64,000 nt of DNA from Variovorax fucosicus (GCF_030316825.1 NZ_JASZYU010000001.1:186001-250000); one strand, 5' to 3'. Positions 15,721 through 26,122 are shown, counted from the stretch's first letter. Notes: generated by a model not told the origin, from the letters alone. Numbers and translations are program-made.

Positions 15721-17664
15721 CTATGTCTCCGAACTGGGGAGCCCACGCAGCTTGCGGTAGAGCGTATTGCGGCTGATGCCCAGGCAGCGGGCCGCCTCGG
15801 AGAGGTTGCCGCCACTGGACTGCACGACCTGCTTCAGCGTGCGTGCCGCCTGGGCCCGCAGGTCGACGACGTCGTCGACCACCTCGCGCACCGCCGGGGC
15901 GCCACGCAGGTCGTCGACCAGGTCATCAGGCAAGTGCACCCAGTCGATCATTGCCTCGCTGTCGTCAATCAATGCGCACGCGGTGCACAGCGCGCTGTTC
16001 AGCTGGCGAAGGTTGCCCGGCCAGCGATAGCGCGCTACGGCGCAGGCCAGATCGGGCGCGAGCTGGAGTTCGCGATCGGGAAGGATGTCGCGCAACATGC
16101 GGGCCACCATCTGCAGCTTGTCCTGTCGCTCGCGCAGCGGCGGCAACTGCAGCGCCAGGCCGTTCAGCCGGTAGTACAGATCTTCCCGAAAGCGCCCCGC
16201 ATCGATCTCGGCGCGCAGGTTGCGGTGGGTGGCGCAGACGAGCCGGAAGTCCACCGCCACCGGTTTGCCGCCGCCCAGCGGCACCACCTGGCGATCCTGC
16301 AGAACGCGAAGCAGTCGCGTCTGCAAGACAAGAGGCATGTCGCCGATCTCGTCGAGAAGCAGCGTGCCGCCATGGGCCTCGCGGATGCGGCCTGGCGCAC
16401 CATCGCGGCTCGCCCCCGTGAAGGCGCCCGGGCGGTAGCCGAACAGTTCGGCCTCGATCATCGTCTCGGGCAGCGCAGCGCAATTGACCGCGACGAACGG
16501 CCCGTCGCGACGCATTCCGCTGGCATGAATGGCGCGGGCGAACACCTCCTTGCCAACGCCGGATTCGCCCTGCAGGAGCAGCGAGATCGGCTTGTCCATC
16601 ACGCGTCGTGCGCGGCCGATCGCGGCCTGCATGGCCAGATCCCCGGTGTCCAGTGCCGCCAGCGCATCGGAATGCACCGCAGCCTGCAACCGGATGGCGG
16701 GGCTGCCCTGGCTTGCCGCCAGCACGCCGCGGCTCGCCTCCACCCGGGCCCAGAGCACGCTGCCGTCATGGCGGCGCACTGCCCGCGGCGCGCAGGCCGC
16801 CTGGCGGCACCAGGCGCAAAGCGTTGCCATGTCCAGCTGCAGCAGCCGCTCGATCGTGCTCGCACCCACGTCGGCACGCGAGAGCCCCAGCATCGCCAGC
16901 GCGGCCGCATTGGCCCCGATGAGCCAGCCATCATCGGACAGGGCCACAAGACCTTCGGCCACGCTGCCGATACCCTCGGGCTGCGCATGCAGCCGCAGAC
17001 GCAGGCTCGTGGCGTGGCGCGCGTCGAACAGCTTCTGCTCGATCGTGCGCACTGCCAGGCGCACCAGGCCCAGCGTATGCGGATGGAAGCTGCGCTGGTC
17101 GCCCGAAATGTCCAGCACGCCGAGCACGCGGCCGCCGGGATCGATGATCGGCGCGGCCGTGCAGGCGAGGAAGCCATTGCGTTCGAGGTAGTGCTCGCCG
17201 CCGTGCACCACCACCGGTGCGCCATCGGTCAGCGCGGTGCCGATGGCATTGGTGCCGCGCCACTGCTCGTGCCAGTTGGCGCCCGGGCGCAGCGCCACGC
17301 GCTGGGCACGGCTTGCGAAGCCGGCATCGCCCATGGCCCGCAGCAGCGTGCCTTGCGCATCGGCAAGGATGACCATGCTGCCGGTGTCGCGCATCTGCTC
17401 GAACAGGAACTCCATCACCGGTTGGGCATGCGACGCCAGCTCGCGCTGCCGATCCAGTGCCCGTGCCAGTTGCGCCGCGGAGGCATGCGGTGCACCGGCT
17501 ACGCGGCCGGCCGGAACCAGGCCGTAGCCGCGGCTGCGCTCCCAGCTGCGGCGCAGCGAGGCCTCGATCAGGCCGTCCGCGACCTCGCCGGCAGTCAGCA
17601 GTTGGCGGCGCGCTTCGCGCAGGCGCGAGCCCGGCGCGCGCGTGGCGAGAGATTGAGCAGGCAT
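15721..17664 (-). CDS. acoR: Sigma-54-dependent activator, AcoR type
   Basis: 647 residues. Order: N-terminal GAF-type sensing domain (~80-220), PAS-like segment (~230-300), AAA+ ATPase with Walker A GESGVGKE at 366-373 and the sigma-54 contact loop GAFTGA at 413-418, and a Fis-type HTH at the C-terminus (NLSEAARCLGISRNTLYRKL). AcoR proteins switch on acetoin or alcohol/aldehyde catabolism. ATG 17664 has GGAGACAAG before it; upstream open frame ignored. Divergent from an aldehyde dehydrogenase that has a -24/-12 promoter and upstream sites, which is strong support for direct control of that gene. The inducer (acetoin, an alcohol or an aldehyde) is not readable. Confidence 0.87.
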   Translation of the reverse strand: MPAQSLATRAPGSRLREARRQLLTAGEVADGLIEASLRRSWERSRGYGLVPAGRVAGAPHASAAQLARALDRQRELASHAQPVMEFLFEQMRDTGSMVILADAQGTLLRAMGDAGFASRAQRVALRPGANWHEQWRGTNAIGTALTDGAPVVVHGGEHYLERNGFLACTAAPIIDPGGRVLGVLDISGDQRSFHPHTLGLVRLAVRTIEQKLFDARHATSLRLRLHAQPEGIGSVAEGLVALSDDGWLIGANAAALAMLGLSRADVGASTIERLLQLDMATLCAWCRQAACAPRAVRRHDGSVLWARVEASRGVLAASQGSPAIRLQAAVHSDALAALDTGDLAMQAAIGRARRVMDKPISLLLQGESGVGKEVFARAIHASGMRRDGPFVAVNCAALPETMIEAELFGYRPGAFTGASRDGAPGRIREAHGGTLLLDEIGDMPLVLQTRLLRVLQDRQVVPLGGGKPVAVDFRLVCATHRNLRAEIDAGRFREDLYYRLNGLALQLPPLRERQDKLQMVARMLRDILPDRELQLAPDLACAVARYRWPGNLRQLNSALCTACALIDDSEAMIDWVHLPDDLVDDLRGAPAVREVVDDVVDLRAQAARTLKQVVQSSGGNLSEAARCLGISRNTLYRKLRGLPSSET

Positions 17665-17700
17665 CTTGTCTCCAGGTTCGGCGTCGATGCGGCACCCGAC

Positions 17701-17756
17701 TGTCCCGTTTCGTGACAGGTGTTCACCGCATGGCACCCCTTGCGCAGTCTGGGACA
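17701..17756. promoter_or_regulatory. Candidate upstream activating sites for the AcoR-type regulator
   Basis: TGTCCCGTTTCGTGACA at 17701-17717 is an interrupted palindrome (TGTC...GACA), and GGGACA at 17751-17756 is the inverse of its first half. They lie 54-110 bases before the -24 element, the normal range for bacterial enhancer-binding proteins. Confidence 0.5.
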
Positions 17757-17809
17757 CGGACCTGACGTGGTTCTTGCGCCAGATCAGTGAAATGGCGGCC
17801 AAACCGGAC

Positions 17810-17824
17810 TGGCACGCCGCGTGC
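17810..17824 (+). promoter_or_regulatory. Sigma-54 promoter (-24/-12) of the aldehyde dehydrogenase gene
   Basis: TGGCACGCCGCGTGC fits TGGCACG-N4-TTGC with one mismatch and keeps the invariant GG (17811) and GC (17823) exactly 12 bases apart. Predicted start near 17835 leaves a leader of about 68 bases before ATG 17904. Confidence 0.72.
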
Positions 17825-17903
17825 GATGCGGAACGCCCGGACCCGCACAGCATCCGGTTTGCGCGGTTCCCATTCCACCCCTACCGGACGGAGACAAGAA
17901 ACC

Positions 17904-19424
<1,521 letters not shown>

Positions 19425-19473
19425 CATGGAAGCTTGAGCGGGATCAACACCAGGCAGAGGGAGTCCTCGCAGA

Positions 19474-20430
19474 ATGGTTCGAAGCCGGCGCCAGGCGCAG
19501 GCTCCGCCCCTCCTTGCTGCACACCCTCCCTTGTCCAACCTGAAACTGATGCTTGCCCCGCTGCGCGGCGCCCTCACCGCCGCGCTGCTGGGCTTGAACA
19601 CGCTGGTCGCGTTCAGCCTGATGGTGCCGCCGGCATTGATCAAGCTGCTGGTGCCGGTCAACCGGGTTCGCGCCGGCTGCGATCGCGTGCTGAACGCGCT
19701 GGCCGGAGGATGGGTGGCCATCAACAATGCATGGATCGCGGCCGTGTGCCCCGCGCCATGGCGAGTCCAGGGCGTCGAGGGGCTGAACCGCCGCGGCTGG
19801 TATCTGGTGTCGAGCAATCACCGGAGCTGGGTCGACATCCTGGTGCTGCAGCGTGTCTTTCACGGGCGCATCCCGTTTCTCAAGTTCTTTCTGAAGCGCG
19901 AGCTCGTCTGGGTGCCGGTGATCGGACTGGCCTGGTGGGCGCTCGACTTTCCGTTCCTCAAGCGCGGCCGTGGCGGGGGTGCGGGCCGCGGGGATCTCGC
20001 CACGACGCGGCGATCCTGCGAGAAGTTCAAGCGCGTTCCGACGGCGGTCATCAACTTCGTCGAGGGCACGCGCTTCACGGCGGCCAAGCATGCCGCGCAG
20101 CACAGCAGCTACCGGCATCTGCTCGAACCCAGGACGGGTGGCCTGGGCGTGGCGCTGGCCACGATGGGCGAGCAGTTCGAGGCCATGCTCGACGTGACCA
20201 TCGTCTACCCCGAGGGGACGCCCAGCTTCTGGGCGCTGCTGTGCGGCAACGTGAAGGCCGTCACCGTCGACGTCCGTCAATGCGCCATTCCGCCCAACCT
20301 GCTGGGTGCGGGCTCCTCGGGGAACCGGGCGCACCGTCAGCGGATCCGCAAGTGGGTCGAGGGCCGGTGGGCAGAGAAGGATCGCCTGATCCAGCGCCTG
20401 CTGGCCGAACCGCGCAGCGCGCGCGAATAG
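19474..20430 (+). CDS. Lysophospholipid acyltransferase family protein (YihG-like)
   Basis: 318 residues with an N-terminal membrane helix (~30-60) and the glycerolipid acyltransferase signature NHRSWVD (H116...D121) plus FVEGTRFT further on, the motif that binds the phosphate of the acceptor. Likely transfers an acyl chain to a lysophospholipid at the inner membrane, as PlsC relatives do. Start may be ATG 19474 (AGGGAG 10 bases before it) or ATG 19549. It follows the aldehyde dehydrogenase by 49 bases but has no obvious functional link to it. Confidence 0.85.
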   Translation: MVRSRRQAQAPPLLAAHPPLSNLKLMLAPLRGALTAALLGLNTLVAFSLMVPPALIKLLVPVNRVRAGCDRVLNALAGGWVAINNAWIAAVCPAPWRVQGVEGLNRRGWYLVSSNHRSWVDILVLQRVFHGRIPFLKFFLKRELVWVPVIGLAWWALDFPFLKRGRGGGAGRGDLATTRRSCEKFKRVPTAVINFVEGTRFTAAKHAAQHSSYRHLLEPRTGGLGVALATMGEQFEAMLDVTIVYPEGTPSFWALLCGNVKAVTVDVRQCAIPPNLLGAGSSGNRAHRQRIRKWVEGRWAEKDRLIQRLLAEPRSARE

Positions 20431-20459
20431 GCACGCGACAGATCCCGCCGCACGGGCGC

Positions 20460-20500
20460 TTTCGGGGTGGTTTCGGGGTGGTTTCGGGGTGGTTTCGGGG
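20460..20500. repeat. 11-base tandem repeat before the norB FNR box
   Basis: Three perfect copies of TTTCGGGGTGG (20460-20492) and a fourth broken after eight bases. The last copy ends 6 bases before the FNR box. A period of 11 is close to one DNA turn. Confidence 0.9.
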
Positions 20501-20506
20501 CGAATG

Positions 20507-20520
20507 TTGATGCACATCAA
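20507..20520. promoter_or_regulatory. FNR/Dnr box of the NO reductase operon
   Basis: TTGATGCACATCAA is a perfect TTGAT-N4-ATCAA site centred at 20513.5. Class II spacing predicts transcription from about 20555. Confidence 0.85.
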
Positions 20521-20548
20521 CGTCGCGGAGCGAGGCCTTTCCTACGAT

Positions 20549-20570
20549 AGATGTATTCCAAATACACCTT
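20549..20570. promoter_or_regulatory. NsrR operator before norB
   Basis: GATGTATTCCAAATACACC is an imperfect inverted repeat of the NsrR type (GATGTATT...AATACATC) and covers the start site predicted from the FNR box. The nsrR gene lies two genes away in the same operon, so NO-relieved repression with autoregulation is expected. Confidence 0.75.
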
Positions 20571-20640
20571 CTGCCCCGTTCGCTTTCCACAAGGAATTCC
20601 CCGTGCAATCTGCAGCCTTCTCCTCCCTCGTCGAAACACC

Positions 20641-22935
20641 ATGAAAAACAACAGCAGGCTCTGGCGCTGGCTCGCCTTCATCTTCGTACTGTCGTTCGGT
20701 GCGCTGGGTTACCTGGGTGTGCAGATCTACCTGACGGCGCCCCCGATTCCCACATCCGTCACCGCCTCCAACGGCGATGTGGTCTTCACCGGCGAGCAGG
20801 TCCAGCGCGGCCAGCAGGTCTGGCTGTCGGTCGGCGGGCAGCAACTGGGCTCCGTCTGGGGCCATGGCGGCTACGTCGCACCCGACTGGTCTGCAGACTG
20901 GCTGCACCGTGAGGCCCTTGCGCTCAAGAATCGCCACGCAGAGGCCTATCGCAAGGCGCCCTCCGCGCTGAGTGCATCGGAACGCGGCGCGCTCGACGCC
21001 AGGCTGGTCGACGAGATGCGACGCAACACCTACGACAGCACGAGCGGGGTGGTCACCGTTTCGGTGGCCCGCGCACAGGCGATCCGCGAAACGGCGGCGC
21101 ACTACGACGCACTGTTCGGCCGCGACAGCTCGGTCGCCACGCTGCGCGACCAATACGCGATGACGGTGGACATGCTGCCCGATCGCGCCGACCGCCAGGC
21201 CCTGACCGCCTTCTTCTTCTGGACGGCGTGGGCTGCGGCCACCGACCGCCCCGGGGAAACGGGGCTGAGCTACACCAGCAACTGGCCGCATGAGCCACTG
21301 GTCAACAACACGATGACCAGCGGGGCGGCCATCTGGACGATGGTCAGCATCTGCCTGCTGCTGGCGGCCATTGCGGCCATGCTGTGGCTGCACGGCAGCC
21401 AGAAGCACGAAGCCGAAGCGCAGCCGCCCAAGGCGGATCCGCTGCTCGGCGTCGTGGCAACGCCTTCCATGAAGGCCACGCGCAAGTACTTCTTCGCGGT
21501 GATCGGACTGATGCTGCTGCAGATCGGCATGGGGGTCATCACTGCCCACTACGCCGTCGAAGGCCAATCGTTCTTCGGGCTGCCGCTGGCCGAAGTGCTG
21601 CCCTACGTGGTCAGCCGCACGGTGCACACGCAAGTCGGCATCTTCTGGATCGCCACCGCGTGGCTGGCCACCGGCCTCTACATCGCCCCGCTGTTGTCCG
21701 GCCGCGAACCCAAGCTGCAGAAGCTCGGCGTGGACGTGCTCTTCTGGGCCCTGATCGCCATCGTGGTGGGCTCTACGCTGACCGGCTGGCTCGGCACGCT
21801 GCAGCACCGCGGTGTCGACTTCAGCTTCTGGATCGGCAACCAGGGTCTCGAATACACCAGCATGGGCCGCGTCTGGCAGGTGCTGCTGTTCGTTGGCCTG
21901 CTGTTCTGGGTGTTTCTGCTGGGCCGCGCGCTGTGGCCGGCACTGGTCAAGCCTTCGGCATCGCGGGGCCTGATCGCGATGGTGTTCCTCTCGGCCACCT
22001 GCATCGGCGGCTTCTATTCCACCTCGCTGGTCTGGGGACAGCACACCCACTACTCGATGATCGAATACTGGCGCTGGTGGCTGGTGCACCTGTGGGTGGA
22101 AGGCTTCTTCGAAGTGTTCGCCACCGCCGTCGTCGCGCTCATCTTCACGCGCCTGGGCCTGGTGCGCACTGAAAGCGCCAACCGCGCCATCATTGCCGAG
22201 ACCATCGTGTTCCTGTTCGGCGGCATCCTCGGGACGCTGCACCACCTCTACTTCACCGGCACGCCGACCTCGGTGATCGCCGTGGGCGCGGTGTTCTCCG
22301 CGCTCGAAGTGGTGCCGCTCACCCTGATCGGCCTGGAGGCGCTGCAGACCTGGCGCCGCTCGCAGACGATGCCCTGGCTCGCCGCCTACAAGTGGCCCGT
22401 CATGTGCTTCGTGGCTGTCGGCTTCTGGAACACCATCGGCGCCGGCGTGCTCGGCTTCGCGATCAATCCGCCCGCCTCGCTCTACTACGTGCAGGGGCTC
22501 AACATGACGGCCGCCCACGGCCACGCAGCGCTCTTCGGCGTCTACGGCATGCTGGGCATCGGACTGATGCTGTTCTGCCTGCGCGGCCTGTACGAGCGCA
22601 ACCTGCACGCCGATGGCCTGCTCAAGCCCGCGTTCTGGAGCCTCAACATCGGCCTGGCCATGATGGTGTTCCTGTCGCTGCTGCCCGCCGGCATCTACCA
22701 GGCCTGGGCCAGCGTCACGCAGGGGTTGTGGTTCGCCCGCTCCGCCGAGATCGTGCATTCCCGCGTGATGGAGATCCTGGTCTGGATGCGGGTGCCGGGC
22801 GACATCGTCTTCGCCGTGGGTGCGGTGCTCCTCGCCGTATATGCGCTGCGCCTGCTGCGCCGTCCGGTGTCGCAATCCGGATCGCAGACATCGCCGGGCC
22901 TGGCCGTCAAGGTTGCGGCCGCGGCCGAACGGTGA
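20641..22935 (+). CDS. norB: Quinol-dependent nitric oxide reductase (qNor)
   Basis: 764 residues, a single-subunit NO reductase that reduces 2 NO to N2O with electrons from quinol. The N-terminal part is the fused periplasmic domain between TM1 and TM2 that replaces NorC. The haem-copper-oxidase fold follows, with haem and iron ligands in RTVHTQVGIFWIATAWL, WGQHTHYSMIEYWRWWLVHLWVE, GTLHHLYFTGTP and TAAHGHAALFGVYG. Length and fusion separate it from short NorB. ATG 20641 fixes the start, although no good ribosome site precedes it. Its FNR and NsrR sites and the NsrR, NnrS neighbours mark a NO detoxification or denitrification unit. Confidence 0.95.
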   Translation: MKNNSRLWRWLAFIFVLSFGALGYLGVQIYLTAPPIPTSVTASNGDVVFTGEQVQRGQQVWLSVGGQQLGSVWGHGGYVAPDWSADWLHREALALKNRHAEAYRKAPSALSASERGALDARLVDEMRRNTYDSTSGVVTVSVARAQAIRETAAHYDALFGRDSSVATLRDQYAMTVDMLPDRADRQALTAFFFWTAWAAATDRPGETGLSYTSNWPHEPLVNNTMTSGAAIWTMVSICLLLAAIAAMLWLHGSQKHEAEAQPPKADPLLGVVATPSMKATRKYFFAVIGLMLLQIGMGVITAHYAVEGQSFFGLPLAEVLPYVVSRTVHTQVGIFWIATAWLATGLYIAPLLSGREPKLQKLGVDVLFWALIAIVVGSTLTGWLGTLQHRGVDFSFWIGNQGLEYTSMGRVWQVLLFVGLLFWVFLLGRALWPALVKPSASRGLIAMVFLSATCIGGFYSTSLVWGQHTHYSMIEYWRWWLVHLWVEGFFEVFATAVVALIFTRLGLVRTESANRAIIAETIVFLFGGILGTLHHLYFTGTPTSVIAVGAVFSALEVVPLTLIGLEALQTWRRSQTMPWLAAYKWPVMCFVAVGFWNTIGAGVLGFAINPPASLYYVQGLNMTAAHGHAALFGVYGMLGIGLMLFCLRGLYERNLHADGLLKPAFWSLNIGLAMMVFLSLLPAGIYQAWASVTQGLWFARSAEIVHSRVMEILVWMRVPGDIVFAVGAVLLAVYALRLLRRPVSQSGSQTSPGLAVKVAAAAER

Positions 22936-22957
22936 GGCTGCTTGCCCCAGAGAGACC

Positions 22958-23425
22958 ATGAAGCTCACCGCCTTCACCGACTACAGCCTGCGGGTACTGA
23001 TCTACCTGGCCGCGCAGCCGGAGCGGCGCGCCACCATCGCGGGGATCGCCACCTCTTTCGGGGTGTCGGAACATCACCTGACCAAGGTGGTTCATTTCCT
23101 CGGCAAGCACGGGTGGCTCGCCAACGTTCGCGGCAAGGGCGGCGGGCTGTCGCTCGCCAAGGCACCCGACACGATCAATATCGGCGACGTCGTGCGCCAC
23201 ACCGAGGGCAACGCGATCGTGGAATGTTTCGCGCAAGACGGTGGCGAGTGCCGTATTACCGGCCTGTGCCGTCTGCGCGGCGTGCTGGACGAGGCCCTGG
23301 CGGCCTTTCATTCGATCCTGCATCGCTACACGCTGGCGGATCTGGTCCACAACCGCGAGGCGCTGTCCGCGATATTTTTTGTCGACGAAGCCCCGGCGCA
23401 CCACCATGCCAAGGGGGGCACATGA
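22958..23425 (+). CDS. nsrR: NO-sensing Rrf2 family repressor NsrR
   Basis: 155 residues. Winged HTH at the N-terminus (FTDYSLRVLIYLAAQ, HHLTKVVHFLGKHGWLANVRGKGGG) and three cluster cysteines C90, C98 and C104 in VECFAQDGGECRITGLC, which bind an Fe-S cluster destroyed by NO. The C-x7-C-x5-C spacing differs from IscR (x5, x5) and fits NsrR of related bacteria. Lies 22 bases after norB and overlaps the next gene by ATGA; the operator before norB makes it autoregulated. Confidence 0.92.
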   Translation: MKLTAFTDYSLRVLIYLAAQPERRATIAGIATSFGVSEHHLTKVVHFLGKHGWLANVRGKGGGLSLAKAPDTINIGDVVRHTEGNAIVECFAQDGGECRITGLCRLRGVLDEALAAFHSILHRYTLADLVHNREALSAIFFVDEAPAHHHAKGGT

Positions 23426-23772
23426 CGAACCAGGCCATCCTCGACGTGGCCTCTTTCCCCTACGACGGGCCGGAAGCCTTGCGGCAGCCGATCGCCACCG
23501 CGCTGTCGCGCGTGGTCGATCCGGAAATCTCGATGAGCATCGTCGATGTCGGCCTCATCTACGGCGTCACCGTCGACGCCAAGACCGCGCACGTGCTGAT
23601 CACCATGACTTCGGCTGCCTGCCCGGTGATCGACGTCATCATCGAGGACGCGGAGCTCGAACTGGACAAGGTCATCCCTGCCGATCTCAGGATCTGCATT
23701 GAACTGGTGTGGGAGCCGCCCTGGACGCCGAAGCGCATGAGCGCGAAGGCCAAGCGGTTCATGGGATGGTGA
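23422..23772 (+). CDS. DUF59/MIP18-like iron-sulfur assembly factor
   Basis: 116 residues. The fold is marked by VVDPEISMSIVDVGLIYGV and TMTSAACPVIDVI with the conserved C67 that transfers metal-sulfur clusters; related to SufT, PaaD and YitW. ATG overlaps the nsrR stop (ATGA), preceded by AAGGGGGG, so expression is coupled. In a NO-response operon it may repair Fe-S clusters damaged by NO; this is inference from context. Confidence 0.87.
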   Translation: MTNQAILDVASFPYDGPEALRQPIATALSRVVDPEISMSIVDVGLIYGVTVDAKTAHVLITMTSAACPVIDVIIEDAELELDKVIPADLRICIELVWEPPWTPKRMSAKAKRFMGW

Positions 23773-24923
23773 ACGCCGAAAGTCTTTCCATCCGGGGCAG
23801 CCACCGGGCATCGGCGTCCCGCGTCTGGATCTTCACGCGCGCGGTGTTCGGCGCGCTGGTGGGCGTCTCGCTGGTGGGTGGCGTCGCGGGCGGACTTTGG
23901 CGGCTCGGCGTCGCGCTGCCGGATCCGCTTTCCTTTGCCTGGACAGGCCAGGTGCTGATGGTGCATGCGGCCCTCATGATCTGCGGCTTTCTCGGGACGG
24001 TCATCGGCATCGAGCGCGCAGTGGCCGTCAAGCACCGTGCGGCCCTGCTCGCGCCACTGGCGTCGGGCGCCGGCGCTGTGTGCCTCGTGCTCGGACAGCA
24101 GGCCGCTGGCGCGTGGTTGGGCGTGTCGGCGGCGGTGGCCTTCCTGGCTGTCAACGCTGTGGTCGTGCGGCGCCAGCACGCTGCCCACACGCTCCTTTTG
24201 CTGGTGGGTGCGGCTGCATGGGTGATGGGCAACGTGCTGTTCGCGCTGGGCCACGACGGCAACGCTGTCTTTCCGTGGTGGTTCGCCTTTCTCGTCATGA
24301 CGATTGCCGCCGAGCGCCTGGAGATGACGCGACTCATGCGACGACGCCCGGGCGCCAGCACCACGCTGCACGCCGTTCTGTTGCTGTTGCTGGCGGGCGC
24401 TGCAGGGTCGGGCATGGCGCCGCGCGCCGGCGGACTGATGTATGGCACGGCGCTGGTGCTGCTGGCGGCGTGGCTGGCGACCTTCGATGTGGCGCGGCGC
24501 ACGGTGTTCGCACACGGCATCAGCCGCTACATGGCGATCTGCCTGCTGGGCGGCTATGCCTGGCTCGCGGTCGCCGGCGTGGCGTGGGCGCTGACGGCGC
24601 TCGGATGGGCGGCGCGCGACGCAGCGCTGCACGCGTTGGGACTCGGCTTCGTCGTCAGCATGATGATGGGGCACGCGCCGGTCGTGCTGCCCGCGATCGC
24701 GCGGGTCAAGCTCCAGTTCGGCGTGCTCTTCTATCTGCCGCTGGCCGCCCTGCACCTGTCGCTCCTGATGCGGCTCTTTCTCGGGCCCTTCAGCGAACCG
24801 TTGCGCGCCGCCGGCGCCGCATTCAACGCAGCAACGATCGGCTTCTTTGCCGCCACCGTGGCCGGTGCGGCCGTGGCCTGGCGTCTCCACCACGGCGCTC
24901 TCGGCGTCAGAAAGGCCCGGTAA
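23766..24923 (+). CDS. Multi-pass membrane protein of unknown function, distantly NnrS-like
   Basis: 385 residues with about 12 hydrophobic helices. The segments HAALMICGFLGTVIGIERAVAV (near 65-85) and GLGFVVSMMMGHAPVVLPAI (near 285-305) carry histidines within membrane helices and recall the haem-binding helices of NnrS, encoded next. ATG 23766 overlaps the end of the DUF59 gene; GTG 23769 is equally possible. The stop overlaps the nnrS start (TAATG). Placement between nsrR and nnrS implies a part in NO tolerance. I do not recognise a named family. Confidence 0.75.
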   Translation: MVNAESLSIRGSHRASASRVWIFTRAVFGALVGVSLVGGVAGGLWRLGVALPDPLSFAWTGQVLMVHAALMICGFLGTVIGIERAVAVKHRAALLAPLASGAGAVCLVLGQQAAGAWLGVSAAVAFLAVNAVVVRRQHAAHTLLLLVGAAAWVMGNVLFALGHDGNAVFPWWFAFLVMTIAAERLEMTRLMRRRPGASTTLHAVLLLLLAGAAGSGMAPRAGGLMYGTALVLLAAWLATFDVARRTVFAHGISRYMAICLLGGYAWLAVAGVAWALTALGWAARDAALHALGLGFVVSMMMGHAPVVLPAIARVKLQFGVLFYLPLAALHLSLLMRLFLGPFSEPLRAAGAAFNAATIGFFAATVAGAAVAWRLHHGALGVRKAR

Positions 24924-26122
24924 TGGCTCCCTTCATCGCCGTCCAGCGCGCACAACCTCCCCTGGCCCCAGCGCCCGCCTTTTTTGCCCTGTGGCAACTT
25001 GGCTTCCGGCCGTTCTACCTGCTCGCCAGCGCCTTCGCTGCGCTGTCCATCGGGCTGTGGGCGCTGCAGTTCGCAGGCTGGCTGCCGCTGGCCTACCTGC
25101 AGGGCCCGCTGTGGCATGCGCACGAAATGCTGTTCGGCTTCACCCTCGCGGTGATCGTCGGCTTTCTCTTCACCGCGGGGCGCAACTGGTCCGGCCAGCC
25201 GACGCCAGTGGGCCTGCCGCTGGCCGCCCTGGCGGCCCTCTGGGTGGCGGGGCGCGTTCTCGTTCTCACGCCTTTCGGCTGGGCGGCTGCCATCGTCAAC
25301 GCGGCCTTTCCGCTGGCCTGTGCGGTGGCGCTGGCGATCCCGCTTATCACTGCGCGCAACCGCCGCAACTACTTTTTCATCGGGTTGCTGTTGGTGCTTT
25401 CGGGCGCTGCACTCGCCTTCCATCTCTCGGCCCTTGGCGTGATCGAGGTACCGGCATGGATCGGCATCCAGGTGGCGCTGGATGTGTTGCTGCTCATCAT
25501 GGCGGTCATGAGCGGCCGCGTGATTCCGATGTTCACCAACAACGGCGTTCCCGGCGCGAACGCGACAACGCATCCGCTGCTCGAGAAGGCAGCGCTGGGC
25601 TCTTTGGCCGCGCTGCTGATCGTCGATGCAATTGGCCTGCCGCCGCTTGCCGTAGCGGCCATCGCCGTACCGGCGGCGCTCGTGCATCTCGCGCGGTGGC
25701 TGCTCTGGCGGCCCTGGAAAACGCTGAACAACTCAATCGTTCTGGTACTGCACCTGGCCTACGCGTGGATTCCCGTTCACCTCGCATTGCGGGCGCTCGC
25801 GTCGGGTGGCTGGGTGTCGCCATCGCTGGCGGCGCACGCGCTGACCGTGGGTGCGGCAGGAGGACTCATCATCGGGATGATGGTTCGCACGGCGCGAGGC
25901 CATACCGGTCGAATGCTGCGCGCCGACCAGTTTGATACCGCCTGCTTCGTGCTGGTTCTGCTGGCCGCGCTCACGCGGGTTCTCGTGCCGCTCGTCGCGC
26001 CATCCCAGACCATCACTGCGGTGCTGGGTTCCGCCGCCTTCTGGACATTGGGCTTCGGCCTGTATGCCGTGCGCTACTGGCCCGTGCTGACGCGGCCCCG
26101 CCTGGACGGCCGGCCGGGCTGA
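24923..26122 (+). CDS. nnrS: NnrS family haem/copper membrane protein
   Basis: 399 residues, about 12 membrane helices. Family motifs: LGFRPFYLLASAFAALSIGLW, WHAHEMLFGFTLAVIVGFLFTAGRNWSG, MSGRVIPMFTNNG and GGLIIGMMVRTARGHTGR. NnrS protects against NO stress, for example by limiting dinitrosyl-iron damage; the biochemistry is not settled. Last gene of the five-gene NO operon, joined to the previous one by TAATG. Confidence 0.92.
   Translation: MAPFIAVQRAQPPLAPAPAFFALWQLGFRPFYLLASAFAALSIGLWALQFAGWLPLAYLQGPLWHAHEMLFGFTLAVIVGFLFTAGRNWSGQPTPVGLPLAALAALWVAGRVLVLTPFGWAAAIVNAAFPLACAVALAIPLITARNRRNYFFIGLLLVLSGAALAFHLSALGVIEVPAWIGIQVALDVLLLIMAVMSGRVIPMFTNNGVPGANATTHPLLEKAALGSLAALLIVDAIGLPPLAVAAIAVPAALVHLARWLLWRPWKTLNNSIVLVLHLAYAWIPVHLALRALASGGWVSPSLAAHALTVGAAGGLIIGMMVRTARGHTGRMLRADQFDTACFVLVLLAALTRVLVPLVAPSQTITAVLGSAAFWTLGFGLYAVRYWPVLTRPRLDGRPG

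Noticed and set aside
17731..17744. TGGCACCCCTTGC as a second sigma-54 promoter
   Set aside because: The GG-GC distance is two bases too short for -24/-12 recognition; the site at 17810 has the exact spacing.
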